A DNA stretch of 64,000 nt, taken from positions 26,532 through 90,531 of the forward strand of contig NZ_JADDKQ010000008.1 of assembly GCF_016464425.1 (NCBI RefSeq), in the 5' to 3' direction. The notes beneath the pieces are model-generated. The model saw nothing but the letters and a program-made list of their open reading frames with translations, was not told where the DNA came from and searched no databases. This document shows, in pieces, positions 15,262 to 23,762 of the stretch. This DNA comes from Actinotalea solisilvae. Its GTDB lineage: Bacteria > Actinomycetota > Actinomycetes > Actinomycetales > Cellulomonadaceae. How positions within the stretch are numbered: the first letter of the stretch is position 1; the number at the start of each line of letters is the position of its first letter. The position numbers were made by a program, and so were the translations under genes.

Positions 15262-17361
15262 GTGCTGCGCCCCCGCCGGACCTCCGCTCCCGTGACCGTG
15301 CCCGTCCGGTGGGCCGCCGCGCTCCACCGTGCGACGTGCGCGCTGGCCGCCGTCGGCGTGCTGCTCGCCGGGCCGCTGCTCGGCGCGCCCGCGTCCGCCG
15401 AGGAGCCCCAGGCGCTGCGCGGCGAGCTCACGGACCTGGCCGGCGTGCTCAGCGAGGGCGAGGAGCGCGTCGTCCAGGGTGCGCTCGACCGGCTCGCGGA
15501 CGCGACCGAGTACCAGCTCTTCGTCGTCTACGTCGACACGTTCGACGACCTCGGCTCCTTCGCCTGGGCCGACGAGACCGCCGCGCTGTCGGACCTCGGC
15601 CGGGACGACCTGCTGCTCGCCGTCGCGGTCGAGGACCGCCAGTACCGCGTCTCGGCGCACGACGACGTCGCGCTGACGAGCGACCTGCTGCGCCGCGTCG
15701 AGACGACCGACATCGAGCCCGCGCTGCGCGACGACGACTGGGCCGGCGCCGCGGTCGCGGCGGCCGACGGCTACCGCGCCGCCGCGACGGGGCCGGGCGT
15801 GGCGCCGGTCCTCGCGGTCCTCGCCGTCCCGGTGGTCGCGGGCGGCGTCGTGTGGGTCGCTCACCGGCGACGGACCGCACGCCGCGCGGGCGCCGCGGAC
15901 CTCCCCGCCGCGGCGCTCACGGCGGAGGAGCTCGAGCGTCGCGCGGGCGTCGCCCTCGTCTCCGTCGACGAGGCCGTGCGGGCGTCGGAGCAGGAGCTGG
16001 GCTTCGCGCAGGCGCAGTTCGGCGACGAGGCGACGCGCACCTTCGCCGACGTCCTCGCGCAGGCCACGGCCACGCTGACGGCGGCGTTCGGCCTGCGCGC
16101 GAGCCTCGACGACGGCGTTCGCGAGACGCCCGAGCAGCGCCGCGCCGCGCTCACCGAGGTGCTCCGCCTGTGCGACGAGGTGGACGACGCGCTCGACGCG
16201 CAGACCGAGGCCTTCGCCCGGCTCCGCGACCTGCACGCGCGCGCGCCGCAGTGGCTCGACGAGCTCGACGCGCGCGCCCAGGACGGCGAGCGGCGCCTGC
16301 CCGCCGCGCGCTCGACGTACGACGCGCTCGCGGCGGTCCACCCGGCGGCCGCGCTCGTGTCGGTCCGCGACAACGTCGACGGCGCGGCCGCCCTCATCGC
16401 GCACGCCCACGAGGTGGTCACCCGGGCGCGAGGCGTGCTCGACACCGACCGTCCCGCCGCCGTCGACCTCGCACGGACCGCCGAGGACGGCGTCGCGCGG
16501 GCCTTCGCCCTGCTCGACGCGCTGCACGGCGCGCGCAGCGCGCTCGCCGAGGCGCCCGCGCGGATCGACGCGGCGGTCGCGTCGCTCGCGGCCGACATCG
16601 CCGACGCCGACCGCCTCGGCACGCAGGACGCCGGCGTCGTGGGCGCGTCCGTCGCGGCGCGCCAGGTCGTCGCGGCGGTGCCCGAGCAGCGCGCGGCGGG
16701 GGACCCGCTCGCGCTGCTCCAGCGGCTCGCCGAGGCGGAGGCGGCGCTCGACAGCGCCCTCATGCCGCTGCGCGAGCACGAGGCGGCGCAGGCCCGCGCG
16801 CGCCAGCGGCTCGCCCAGGTCCTCCAGCGCGTCGACGGCACGCTCCTCGCGATCGGCCGCTCGATCCAGGTCCGCGGGTCCGACGTCGGCTCGAACGCCC
16901 GGATGCTCTACGGCGAGGCGCAGGCGCACGTCGCGCGTGCGAACGGGCTCAGCGAGACCGACGCCGTCGCGGCCCTCGCCGCCGCCGACCGGGCCGAGTA
17001 CGAGGCGGGGCGCGCGCGGCGGGCCGTCGAGACGGACCTCGAGCGCGCGCAGCGCAGCACGGAGTCGTGGTCCGCCCGGACGTCCGGCTTCCGGTGGGAC
17101 TCCGACGACGACGAGTCGAGCCGGGGCGGCGGCTGGGGCGGCAGCGGGGGCTCGTCCGGCGGCGGCTGGTGGAGCGGCGGCTCGGGCGGCTCGAGCAGGT
17201 CGTCGTCGAGCCGGTCCTCGAGCCGGTCGCGTCGCGCGAGCGGCGGGTCGTTCGGCCGCAGCAGCTCGAGCCGGCGGTCGAGCTCGGGGTCGAGCCGGCG
17301 GTCGAGCTCGAGCCGCAGCTCGTCCTCGCGCCGCAGCAAGGGCGGCGGCGGCCGCTTCTGA
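15262..17361 (+). CDS. TPM-domain (YgcG-like) secreted/membrane protein with Ser/Arg/Gly-rich tail
   Basis: A 699-residue protein. A signal peptide (around HRATCALAAVGVLLAGPLLGAPASA) leads into a TPM/DUF477 domain: LRGELTDLAGVLSEGEE, then EYQLFVVYVDTFD and DLLLAVAVEDRQYRVSAHDD. One membrane helix (APVLAVLAVPVVAGGVVWV) is followed by about 370 residues of coiled-coil-like, Ala-rich helices. The last 90 residues are a Gly/Ser tail with WSGGSGGSS and many Ser/Arg clusters, ending KGGGGRF. TPM proteins are implicated in membrane-protein turnover and photosystem repair, and actinobacterial members have this topology. The tail would be cytoplasmic or disordered; with two hydrophobic segments the helical region is probably inside. 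The GTG at 15262 has GGATCCGGGG upstream. Confidence 0.75.
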   Translation: MLRPRRTSAPVTVPVRWAAALHRATCALAAVGVLLAGPLLGAPASAEEPQALRGELTDLAGVLSEGEERVVQGALDRLADATEYQLFVVYVDTFDDLGSFAWADETAALSDLGRDDLLLAVAVEDRQYRVSAHDDVALTSDLLRRVETTDIEPALRDDDWAGAAVAAADGYRAAATGPGVAPVLAVLAVPVVAGGVVWVAHRRRTARRAGAADLPAAALTAEELERRAGVALVSVDEAVRASEQELGFAQAQFGDEATRTFADVLAQATATLTAAFGLRASLDDGVRETPEQRRAALTEVLRLCDEVDDALDAQTEAFARLRDLHARAPQWLDELDARAQDGERRLPAARSTYDALAAVHPAAALVSVRDNVDGAAALIAHAHEVVTRARGVLDTDRPAAVDLARTAEDGVARAFALLDALHGARSALAEAPARIDAAVASLAADIADADRLGTQDAGVVGASVAARQVVAAVPEQRAAGDPLALLQRLAEAEAALDSALMPLREHEAAQARARQRLAQVLQRVDGTLLAIGRSIQVRGSDVGSNARMLYGEAQAHVARANGLSETDAVAALAAADRAEYEAGRARRAVETDLERAQRSTESWSARTSGFRWDSDDDESSRGGGWGGSGGSSGGGWWSGGSGGSSRSSSSRSSSRSRRASGGSFGRSSSSRRSSSGSSRRSSSSRSSSSRRSKGGGGRF
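17190..17340 (+). repeat. Low-complexity repeats encoding the Ser/Arg tail
   Basis: Tandem variants of CGAGCCGG(T/C)(C/G)G encoding Ser-Arg-Ser/Ser-Ser-Arg units inside the 3' end of the TPM-domain gene. They are coding, irregular and not a CRISPR array. Confidence 0.7.
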
Positions 17362-17379
17362 GGCGCGCCGGCGGCGACC

Positions 17380-17754
17380 TCAGCCGCGCGGCGGCGTCGA
17401 CTCGCGCAGCACGACCGTCCCGCCGACGTGCACGAGCCGCGGCTCGCTCGACGGCGCCGCGAGCGACAGCTCGGCCGCGGCGATGCCGACGTCGACCAGC
17501 GGGATGCGCACGGTCGTGAGCGCGGGGGTGATGTCGCGGAGCGTGGTGATGTCGTCGAAGCCCGCGACCGCGACGTCGCCGGGCACGCGCCGGCCCAGCT
17601 CGCGCGCCGCGGCCATCGCGCCGACCGCCATGACGTCGTCGACCGCGAAGACCACCTCGGTCCTCGCGCACGGTGCGGGTGGCGCTGCCGTTGATGGCGC
17701 GCGACGCGGTCGCGAGGGAGACCCCGCCTCGGCAGCCACCCGGCTGAGGGTCAC
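17380..17754 (-). pseudogene. Remnant of a LacI-family regulator (frameshift plus large internal deletion)
   Basis: The N-terminus reads MTLSRVAAEAG, the first helix of a LacI headpiece. One base is then missing: a neighbouring frame continues it perfectly as GVSLATASRAINGSATRTVRED, the recognition and hinge helices. Right after, in the original frame, comes the far C-terminal part of a LacI ligand domain: VVFAVDDVMAVGAMAAARELGRRVPGDVAVAGFDDI, then PALTTVRIPLVDVG and VVLRESTPP. About 190 residues of the sugar-binding core are absent. The net result stays open over 124 codons but cannot be a working repressor. It is divergent from the IclR gene that precedes the eda-kdgK pair, so it may be the relic of an older regulator there. 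A sequence error cannot be excluded. Confidence 0.75.
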
Positions 17755-17842
17755 GGGCCGCGGTGGGCGGCGCTGGCGACGGGCCCAGGGTAGGGCCGCC
17801 GCTGGTCAGGGGCCGGACCGCGTCGGAACGCGCGGCGCCTCC

Positions 17843-17848
17843 TAGGCT
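17843..17848 (+). promoter_or_regulatory. -10 element of leaderless iclR-type promoter
   Basis: TAGGCT, six bases before the ATG at 17855; no ribosome binding site is present. Confidence 0.5.
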
Positions 17849-17854
17849 GGCGGC

Positions 17855-18634
17855 ATGGCCACCCCGGAGCCCGCCCGTGCCGACGTCGGCGTCGCGTCGC
17901 CCGTCGAGGCGGTCGACCGGGCGCTCGTGGTGCTCGAGGCGCTCGCGGCGGCCGGACCGCACGGGGCGTCCCTCGCGGAGCTCGCCGCCGGGCTCGGCCT
18001 CAACAAGACGACGATCCACCGCACGCTGGCGGCGCTGCGGCACCGCGGGTTCGCGACGCAGGAGCCGTCCGGCCGGTACGCGCTCGGCGCGGCCGCCACG
18101 CGGCTGGCCGACGCCTACTTCGGCGAGGAGAACCTGCCCGCGCTGCTCCACCCGGCTCTCGTCGCGCTGAGCCGTGAGGTCGACGAGCTCGTCCACCTGG
18201 GGGTGCTGAGCGGGCGCGAGGTCGTGTACCTCGACAAGGTCGAGCCGGAGCGCGCGGTACGCGTGTGGTCGGCGATCGGACGGCGCAGCCCGGCCGCGAC
18301 GACGGCCCTGGGTCGCGCGATGCTCGCGCACCGGGGTGCCGACCGCTCGACGCTCGAGGGATACCTCGCGGGGACCGGTGTCGACGGCGACCACGTGTGG
18401 GACGTGATCGAGCGGGCGCGGCGGGACGGGTTCGCGACGGAGGTCGAGGAGAACGAGGCGGGGATCAGCTGCGTCGCGGTCCCCCTGCTGAGGGCCGGCG
18501 TGGCGGTCGCGGCCGTGTCGGTCACCGCGCCGGTCGAGCGCATGACCCCGGCGCGCGTGACCGCTCTGCGTGCGGAGATGCGCCGCGTCCTCCCGCCCAC
18601 CCTCCCCGCGGGCCTCACCCTCCCCACGCCCTGA
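17855..18634 (+). CDS. IclR-family transcriptional regulator (KdgR-like by context)
   Basis: A 259-residue regulator. The N-terminal winged helix contains AVDRALVVLEALAAAGPHGASLAELAAGLGLNKTTIHRTLAALRHRGF, a typical IclR headpiece. The C-terminal ligand domain has LSREVDELVHLGVLSGREVVYLDKVEP, SPAATTALGRAMLA, and the conserved EENEAGISCVAVPLL block. It lies directly upstream of and in the same orientation as the KDPG aldolase and KDG kinase genes, with palindromic sites in the intergenic region. Control of hexuronate/KDG catabolism is the most likely role, as for KdgR, inferred from context. Leaderless start at 17855. Confidence 0.88.
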   Translation: MATPEPARADVGVASPVEAVDRALVVLEALAAAGPHGASLAELAAGLGLNKTTIHRTLAALRHRGFATQEPSGRYALGAAATRLADAYFGEENLPALLHPALVALSREVDELVHLGVLSGREVVYLDKVEPERAVRVWSAIGRRSPAATTALGRAMLAHRGADRSTLEGYLAGTGVDGDHVWDVIERARRDGFATEVEENEAGISCVAVPLLRAGVAVAAVSVTAPVERMTPARVTALRAEMRRVLPPTLPAGLTLPTP

Positions 18635-18806
18635 CCGCGAGCGCCGCTCGCCTGGCGACCCGTCCGCCGGTTGCCATGCCACCTGCGGAGCCCTGTGCCG
18701 CGACACGCCGGCGCGGCGCGGCGCGACGCTCCGCGCACCCGGGGATGCGCGCGGGGGAGTGCCGGGCAGGGCGGAGGGGAGGCTGGTTCCGCGACGCCAG
18801 ATGTCG

Positions 18807-18849
18807 TACTGTTCCCGTAGGCGGGACCATCGTTCCGCACCGCGAAACG
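18807..18849 (+). promoter_or_regulatory. eda-kdgK promoter with two candidate IclR operators
   Basis: TACTGT (18807-18812) is a plausible -10. An imperfect palindrome TGTTCCCG....CGGGACCA covers 18810-18829. A second, CGTTCCGC-ACC-GCGAAACG (7 of 8 pairs), covers 18831-18849 just before the ribosome binding site. The TTCCGC/GCGAAA half-sites resemble known IclR-family sites. Both would overlap or follow the transcription start, which implies repression. Confidence 0.5.
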
Positions 18850-18862
18850 CCAGGAGACGTCG

Positions 18863-19489
18863 ATGGAGACCCTCGCCCAGCTCGCCGCCGCGCGGCTCGT
18901 GCCCGTCGTCGTGCTCGACGACGCCGCCGACGCCGCGCCCCTCGCGGCCGCGCTCGTCGAGGGCGGGCTGCCCGTGGCGGAGGTGACGTTCCGCACCGCC
19001 GCCGCGGCGGACGCGATCCGGGCGATGAGCGAGCGCGGCGACGTCCTCGTCGGCGCCGGGACCGTCCTCACGCCCGCCCAGGTCGACCAGGCCGTCGCGG
19101 CCGGCGCGTCGTACGTCGTCTCACCCGGGCTCAGCCGGGCCGTCGTCGAGCGGTGCCGTGAGCACGGCGTGCTGCCGCTCCCCGGCGCGGTCACGGCGAC
19201 GGAGATCCAGGCGGCGCTCGAGCTCGGCCTCTCGACCGTGAAGTTCTTCCCGGCCGGCACGTCGGGGGGTGCCAAGGCGATCGCCGCGCTCGCGGCGCCG
19301 TTCGGCGGCGTGACCTTCGTGCCCACGGGCGGCGTCGGCGCGGCGAACCTGCACGAGTACCTCGACCTGCCGTCCGTGGTCGCCGTGGGCGGCTCGTGGA
19401 TGGTCCCGAAGGACCTCGTGCGCGCCGGGGACTTCGCCGGCATCACGCGCCTGACGACCGAGGCCGTCGCGCTCGCCCGCCGCGACTGA
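18863..19489 (+). CDS. eda: 2-dehydro-3-deoxy-phosphogluconate (KDPG) aldolase
   Basis: A 208-residue class I aldolase that splits KDPG into pyruvate and glyceraldehyde 3-phosphate. Family landmarks are LVPVVVLDDAADA at the start, AEVTFRTAAAADAI with the catalytic glutamate region (normally E-T-R), VGAGTVLTPAQV, YVVSPGL, and the Schiff-base lysine in STVKFFPAGTSGG. GVTFVPTGGVGAANLHEYL forms the phosphate site. Length matches Eda (about 210). CAGGAGACGTCG precedes the ATG. It is followed 43 bases later by the KDG kinase gene, giving the last two steps of hexuronate or galactonate breakdown, and is preceded by IclR-type operators. Confidence 0.92.
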   Translation: METLAQLAAARLVPVVVLDDAADAAPLAAALVEGGLPVAEVTFRTAAAADAIRAMSERGDVLVGAGTVLTPAQVDQAVAAGASYVVSPGLSRAVVERCREHGVLPLPGAVTATEIQAALELGLSTVKFFPAGTSGGAKAIAALAAPFGGVTFVPTGGVGAANLHEYLDLPSVVAVGGSWMVPKDLVRAGDFAGITRLTTEAVALARRD

Positions 19490-19532
19490 CGCACCCGCCC
19501 GAGCCCCCCGCCCCAGCACGCGAAGGACGACC

Positions 19533-20636
19533 ATGACCGCCCTGACGCTCCGCCCCGCCGCCGACTGCCGCTACGACGCCGTCTCGCTCGGCGAGGTGAT
19601 GCTCCGCCTCGACCCGGGCGAGGGCCGCATCCGTACCGCGCGCTCGTTCCGGGCCTGGGAGGGCGGCGGCGAGTACAACGTCGCGCGCGGCCTGCGCCGG
19701 GCGTTCGGCCTGCGCGGCGCCGTCGTCACCGCGCTCGCGGACAACGAGGTGGGCCGCCTCGTCGAGGACCTCATGCTCACCGGCGGGCTCGACACGTCCT
19801 TCGTGCAGTGGGTCCCGTACGACGGCATCGGTCGCGGCGTGCGCAACGGCCTGAACTTCACCGAGCGCGGCTTCGGGGTGCGCGGCGCCGTCGGCGTCTC
19901 GGACCGCGGCCTCACCGCCGCGTCCCAGATGAAGCCCGGCGACGTCGACTGGGACCACCTGTTCGGCGAGCTCGGGGCGCGCTGGCTCCACACGGGCGGG
20001 ATCTTCGCGGCGCTGAGCGAGACGACGGCGGAGGTCGTCGTCGAGGCGGTCACGGCCGCGAAGCGGCACGGCACCGTCGTCTCGTACGACCTCAACTACC
20101 GGCCGTCGCTGTGGCGGTCGATCGGTGGTCAGGAGAAGGCGCGCGAGGTCAACCGTCGCATCGCCGAGCACGTCGACGTCATGATCGGCAACGAGGAGGA
20201 CTTCACGGCGTCCCTCGGCTTCGAGGTCGAGGGCGTCGACGAGCACCTCTCGACGATCCCGGTCGACGCGTTCGCCGCGATGATCGAGAAGGCCGCCGCG
20301 GCCTACCCGAACTTCCAGGTCATCGGCACGACGCTGCGCACGGTGCACTCGGCGAGCATCAACGACTGGGGGGCGCTCGCGTGGTCGCGCGAGACCGGCG
20401 TCGTGCAGGCCACGCACCGCGAGCGCCTCGAGATCCTCGACCGCGTGGGCGGCGGCGACTCGTTCGCCTCGGGCCTCGTCTACGGGCTGCTCGAGGGCGA
20501 GCCGCTGCAGACGGCGGTCGAGTACGGCGCCGCGCACGGCGCGCTCGCGATGACGACGCCCGGGGACACGACCATGGTCACCAAGGCGGAGGTGCTCAAG
20601 CTCGCGGGCGGCGGGAGCGCGCGGGTCGACCGGTGA
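19533..20636 (+). CDS. kdgK: 2-keto-3-deoxygluconate kinase (PfkB family)
   Basis: A 367-residue PfkB sugar kinase. It contains SLGEVMLRLDPGEG near the N-terminus, the sugar-binding EGGGEYNVARGLRR segment, LHTGGIFAALSE, VSYDLNYRPSLW, and the catalytic/anion-hole motif DRVGGGDSFASGLVYGL near residue 305. AAHGALAMTTPGDTTMV closes the ATP site. The pairing with KDPG aldolase in one operon (43-base gap, AAGGA upstream) makes 2-keto-3-deoxygluconate the likely substrate. The insert around residues 185-240 (GNEEDFTASLGFEVEGVDEH) makes it longer than many KdgK enzymes. It is sometimes annotated simply as sugar kinase; confidence in KDG is moderate. Confidence 0.85.
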   Translation: MTALTLRPAADCRYDAVSLGEVMLRLDPGEGRIRTARSFRAWEGGGEYNVARGLRRAFGLRGAVVTALADNEVGRLVEDLMLTGGLDTSFVQWVPYDGIGRGVRNGLNFTERGFGVRGAVGVSDRGLTAASQMKPGDVDWDHLFGELGARWLHTGGIFAALSETTAEVVVEAVTAAKRHGTVVSYDLNYRPSLWRSIGGQEKAREVNRRIAEHVDVMIGNEEDFTASLGFEVEGVDEHLSTIPVDAFAAMIEKAAAAYPNFQVIGTTLRTVHSASINDWGALAWSRETGVVQATHRERLEILDRVGGGDSFASGLVYGLLEGEPLQTAVEYGAAHGALAMTTPGDTTMVTKAEVLKLAGGGSARVDR

Positions 20637-20703
20637 CGGCCGCGCTCGCGGGCCGGACCCCCTGGTCACGGTCGGGCGCGCGCATCGGCCTCGCGTCCCG
20701 ACG

Positions 20704-22608
20704 TCAGGCGAGCCCCGTGCTGCCGGTGACGGTGGCGCCCCGGAGGGTGCGCGGGTCGAGCACCGCGCCCGCGAAGCTCGAGTCGCTGACGACGGCGTCG
20801 ACGAACCGGGCGCCGGTGAGGGTCGCCGTGTCGAACCGGGTGCGCGTGACGGTCGCCCCGCGCAGGTCCGTGCCGCTGAGGCTCGCGCCGCTGAGGTCGA
20901 GGTCGACGAGCGTGGCCCCGCGCAGGTCGGCGCCGTCGAGCTTCGCACCGGCCCACGACCCCGTGAGCGTCGCGCCGCTGAGGTCGCAGCGCGCGAGGTT
21001 GGCGCCGCGCATGTCGACGGCACCCACCCGCGCGGCCTGGCACTCCGCGGCGGTCGGTTCGGCGGGTGTGCTCGACGGGGGTGCGGCGGAGGGGGCCGGC
21101 ACGGGCGCGACGGGGGCTGCGGGCCCGGCGGGCGTCGGCGTCGTCGGGCCGGGAGCCGGTGCCGCGGGCGGAGCGGCGCTCGGCGCGGCGTCGGTGTCCG
21201 GCGTCGTCGTGCCGCCGTCAGGGGACGCCGGTGCGACGGGGCGCTCGGGGCGCCCGGCGTGCTCGCCGTCGGGAGCCGTGGACGGGGTGGACGCGTCGTC
21301 GCCGTCGGTCGCGCCCGGGCCGTCGGTCGCGCCAGCGCCGCCGGACGCGGGCCCGTCGGTGCCGTCCCGGCCGGACCGGCTGGGCGACCCGGACCCGGTC
21401 CCCGCCGCCTGCTGCGCCACGACGACGGCCGTGGGCTCCTGCGCCACCGCCTCGGGACCGGCGAGCGCGAGGGCGGGCCAGGCCACGAGCGCCGTCGTCA
21501 CGACGGCAGCCGTCGCCGCGGCGCTCAGCCCGGGCACGCCCGCGACCGCTTCGGGCCAGGGGACGACGCGCAGGCCCGGGAGCGCCGACAGCAGGGACGC
21601 GGGGCCGGCCACGAGGCGCAGGCGCCCCAGGCCGACGGCGAGCATGGCGCGGACGACGTCGGGGTCGAACTGCGTCCCGGCGCAGCGCGTGAGCTCGGCG
21701 CGCGCGGCCGCGGCGGACAGCGGCTTCTTGTACGCGCGCGCCGACGTGATGACGTCGTACGCGTCCGCGACGGCGACGACCCGCGCGGCGAGGCTGATGT
21801 CCGTGCCGGCGAGACCGGCCGGGTAGCCGGCGCCGTCCCAGCGCTCGTGGTGCTCGCCCACAGCGCCGGCCCAGTCGCCGAGCCAGCCGGCGAGCGGCAG
21901 GACCAGCCCGACGCCGTGCCGCGGGTGCTCGGCGAGGCGGGCCCACTCCTCGTCGGTCGGGCGGCCGCTCTTGGTCAGGAGCGCGCCGGGCACCTCGAGC
22001 TTGCCGACGTCGTGCAGCAGCGCGGCCCAGCTGAGCCGCGCGACGTCCTCGCGCGAGAGCCCGAGCTCGCGCCCGATGAGGGCGCTGTACGCCTGGACCC
22101 GGGCGCTGTGGCTGAAGGTCGTCCGGTCGTGCGCGTTGAGCGCGGAGACGAGCGCGAGGAGACGCCCGGCCTCGTCGTCGGGCGGCGGGACGCTGCGCCC
22201 GGCGCGCCGGCGGCGGCTCTCGACGAGCGCGGCGGGCGTGTACAGCCGGCGCGCGACGGCCAGGCGCGAGGGGGCACGGTCGTGCATGACGAGGCTGAGC
22301 CGGAGCATCGTGCTCAGCGGCAGGAGCCGGCGCAGGACGCGGGCGAGCCCGAGCAGCAGCAGGACCGCGCAGGCGACCTCGACGAGGAGCCAGAGCCAGG
22401 GGTGCACGCCGAGGCGCTCGGGCCCGAACCACCGGGCCGCGGCGGCGCCGAACGCGACCGCGAGCGCGACCGGCAGCAGCGCGACGGTGCCCCGCACGAG
22501 CAGGGCGAGGACGGGCCGCGCCTTCCAGCGGCCGAGGGAGGCGTCGTCGTAGTTCTGGGTGGGACCGGACGCCATGTCGTCACCATCGGCGTCGGAGGGC
22601 TCGCGCAT
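20704..22608 (-). CDS. Membrane HD-GYP phosphodiesterase-like protein with extracellular pentapeptide repeats
   Basis: A 634-residue multidomain protein. Two N-terminal membrane helices (VLALLVRGTVALLPVALAV and WLWLLVEVACAVLLLLGL) are followed by a cytoplasmic HD-GYP domain: FSHSARVQAYSALIG, the metal motif LLHDVGKLEVP, and the signature HHERWDGAGYPAGLAG with ADAYDVITSARAYKKPLS. These residues are those of active cyclic-di-GMP phosphodiesterases. A third helix (around AAATAAVVTTALVAWPALAL) is followed by about 140 residues of Pro/Ala/Thr/Ser linker. The final 95 residues are pentapeptide repeats (MRGANLARCDLSGATLTG, DLRGATLVDLDLSGASL). Topology therefore places the repeats outside the cell. 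Start chosen at the ATG 22608 with AGGG upstream. Monocistronic. Confidence 0.8.
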   Translation of the reverse strand: MREPSDADGDDMASGPTQNYDDASLGRWKARPVLALLVRGTVALLPVALAVAFGAAAARWFGPERLGVHPWLWLLVEVACAVLLLLGLARVLRRLLPLSTMLRLSLVMHDRAPSRLAVARRLYTPAALVESRRRRAGRSVPPPDDEAGRLLALVSALNAHDRTTFSHSARVQAYSALIGRELGLSREDVARLSWAALLHDVGKLEVPGALLTKSGRPTDEEWARLAEHPRHGVGLVLPLAGWLGDWAGAVGEHHERWDGAGYPAGLAGTDISLAARVVAVADAYDVITSARAYKKPLSAAAARAELTRCAGTQFDPDVVRAMLAVGLGRLRLVAGPASLLSALPGLRVVPWPEAVAGVPGLSAAATAAVVTTALVAWPALALAGPEAVAQEPTAVVVAQQAAGTGSGSPSRSGRDGTDGPASGGAGATDGPGATDGDDASTPSTAPDGEHAGRPERPVAPASPDGGTTTPDTDAAPSAAPPAAPAPGPTTPTPAGPAAPVAPVPAPSAAPPSSTPAEPTAAECQAARVGAVDMRGANLARCDLSGATLTGSWAGAKLDGADLRGATLVDLDLSGASLSGTDLRGATVTRTRFDTATLTGARFVDAVVSDSSFAGAVLDPRTLRGATVTGSTGLA

Positions 22609-22669
22609 GAGCCCTGGACGCCGCACGGCGCCGAGGTTCAGTCGTACGGGTGCGCCCGGGTGAACGCCG

Positions 22670-23551
22670 TCAGCTGGGGGAGGGGACGGCCTCGGGGAGG
22701 TCGCCGTGGGGGCCGAGCTCGTCGCGCCACGAGTGGGCCGGCTCGTAGCCCAGGAGGTCGCGCGCGGCGTCGATCGCGAGCAGGGTCTCGAACTCGCCGA
22801 GCGCCTTGGTGAGCCGGACGTCGGGGAACACCTCGGCGGCGAGCTCGGCCGACGGGCGGTCCATGATCGTGTCCGCCGCCGCGACGATGACGTTCTGCGA
22901 CCCGGTCGTCTCGGCCTCGAGCGCGAGCCGGCACGCCTGGGCGACGTCGCGCACGTCGACGTAGCCCCACGCGTTCCACCGGCGCAGCTGCGCGTCGCCC
23001 CAGTACCCGGGCACGGCGACGTAGTCCTCGGGCCGGTGGATGTTGGAGATCCGCAGCCCGACGAACGGGATGCCCGACCAGGCCGAGACGTGCGCGGCCG
23101 TCTCCTCCCCGAGCACCTTGGACAGCGCGTACGTCGTCGTCGGGTAGGGGAAGTGGGCCTCGTCGACGGGCAGGTACCGCGGCGGCGTGTCGAACGGCAG
23201 GCCGAGCGTCGTCTCGCTCGACGCCCACACGACCTTGCGCAGCCCCAGCCGCGCGGCGGCGAGGAACACGTTGCCGTTCATCGCGGAGTTCCGGTGCAGC
23301 GTCTCGGGCCCGGTCGCGCGCCCCGGCGCGGGGATGTTCCCCAGGTGCACGACGGCGTCCGACCCGGCCATGACCTCGAGCGTCTGCCCGTAGTCGGTGA
23401 GGTCCGCGACGAGGAGGTCCGCGCCCAGCCCGGCGTCCGCGCCGGGAGGCCCCGCGACGTCGGTCGCCACCACCTCGTACCCGTGCGCGAGGAGGTCGCC
23501 GACGACCACCCGCCCAGCCTTGCCGAACGCACCCGTCACCGTGACCCGCAT
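22670..23551 (-). CDS. NAD-dependent epimerase/dehydratase family protein
   Basis: A 293-residue extended short-chain dehydrogenase. The Rossmann motif is VTGAFGKAGRVVVGDLL at the N-terminus, the acidic NAD selector lies in VVATDVAG, VVHLGNIPAPG marks beta4, and the catalytic pair is Tyr/Lys in TTYALSKVLGEE with Ser in VWASSETTLG. Sequence resembles actinobacterial NAD(P)-dependent sugar dehydrogenases such as uronate dehydrogenase-like proteins, in which hexuronate is oxidised. That would fit the nearby KDG genes but is only inference. The ATG 23551 has CAGGATGG upstream. Two tandem hairpins separate it from the glp operon. Confidence 0.75.
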   Translation of the reverse strand: MRVTVTGAFGKAGRVVVGDLLAHGYEVVATDVAGPPGADAGLGADLLVADLTDYGQTLEVMAGSDAVVHLGNIPAPGRATGPETLHRNSAMNGNVFLAAARLGLRKVVWASSETTLGLPFDTPPRYLPVDEAHFPYPTTTYALSKVLGEETAAHVSAWSGIPFVGLRISNIHRPEDYVAVPGYWGDAQLRRWNAWGYVDVRDVAQACRLALEAETTGSQNVIVAAADTIMDRPSAELAAEVFPDVRLTKALGEFETLLAIDAARDLLGYEPAHSWRDELGPHGDLPEAVPSPS

Positions 23552-23725
23552 GACGCCATCCTGCCCCGCCCCGGACCCCGGTGCCGCCGCACTCCCGTCC
23601 CGGATGTGCGGCGCACGGTGCCGGTGGGACCGACGGGGCCCAGGGGACGGCGGCCGCGCCACGTGGGTCACTCCTGCACCGTGCGCCGCACGTGCCGACC
23701 GGGCCGGCGCCGCCGGGGACGACGA

Positions 23726-23753
23726 AGGGGCCCGTCCCGCAGGACGAGCCCCT
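23726..23753 (-). terminator. Second hairpin downstream of glpK
   Basis: AGGGGC/GCCCCT outer stem with an inner CGTCC/GGACG stem and a CGCA loop. It lies downstream of the first glp hairpin and upstream of the next minus-strand gene. Confidence 0.55.
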
Positions 23754-23762
23754 CCGCGCCTG

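Noticed and set aside
17190..17340. Possible CRISPR-like or satellite repeat
   Set aside because: Irregular units without spacers, all in frame within the TPM-domain gene, encoding its Ser/Arg tail.
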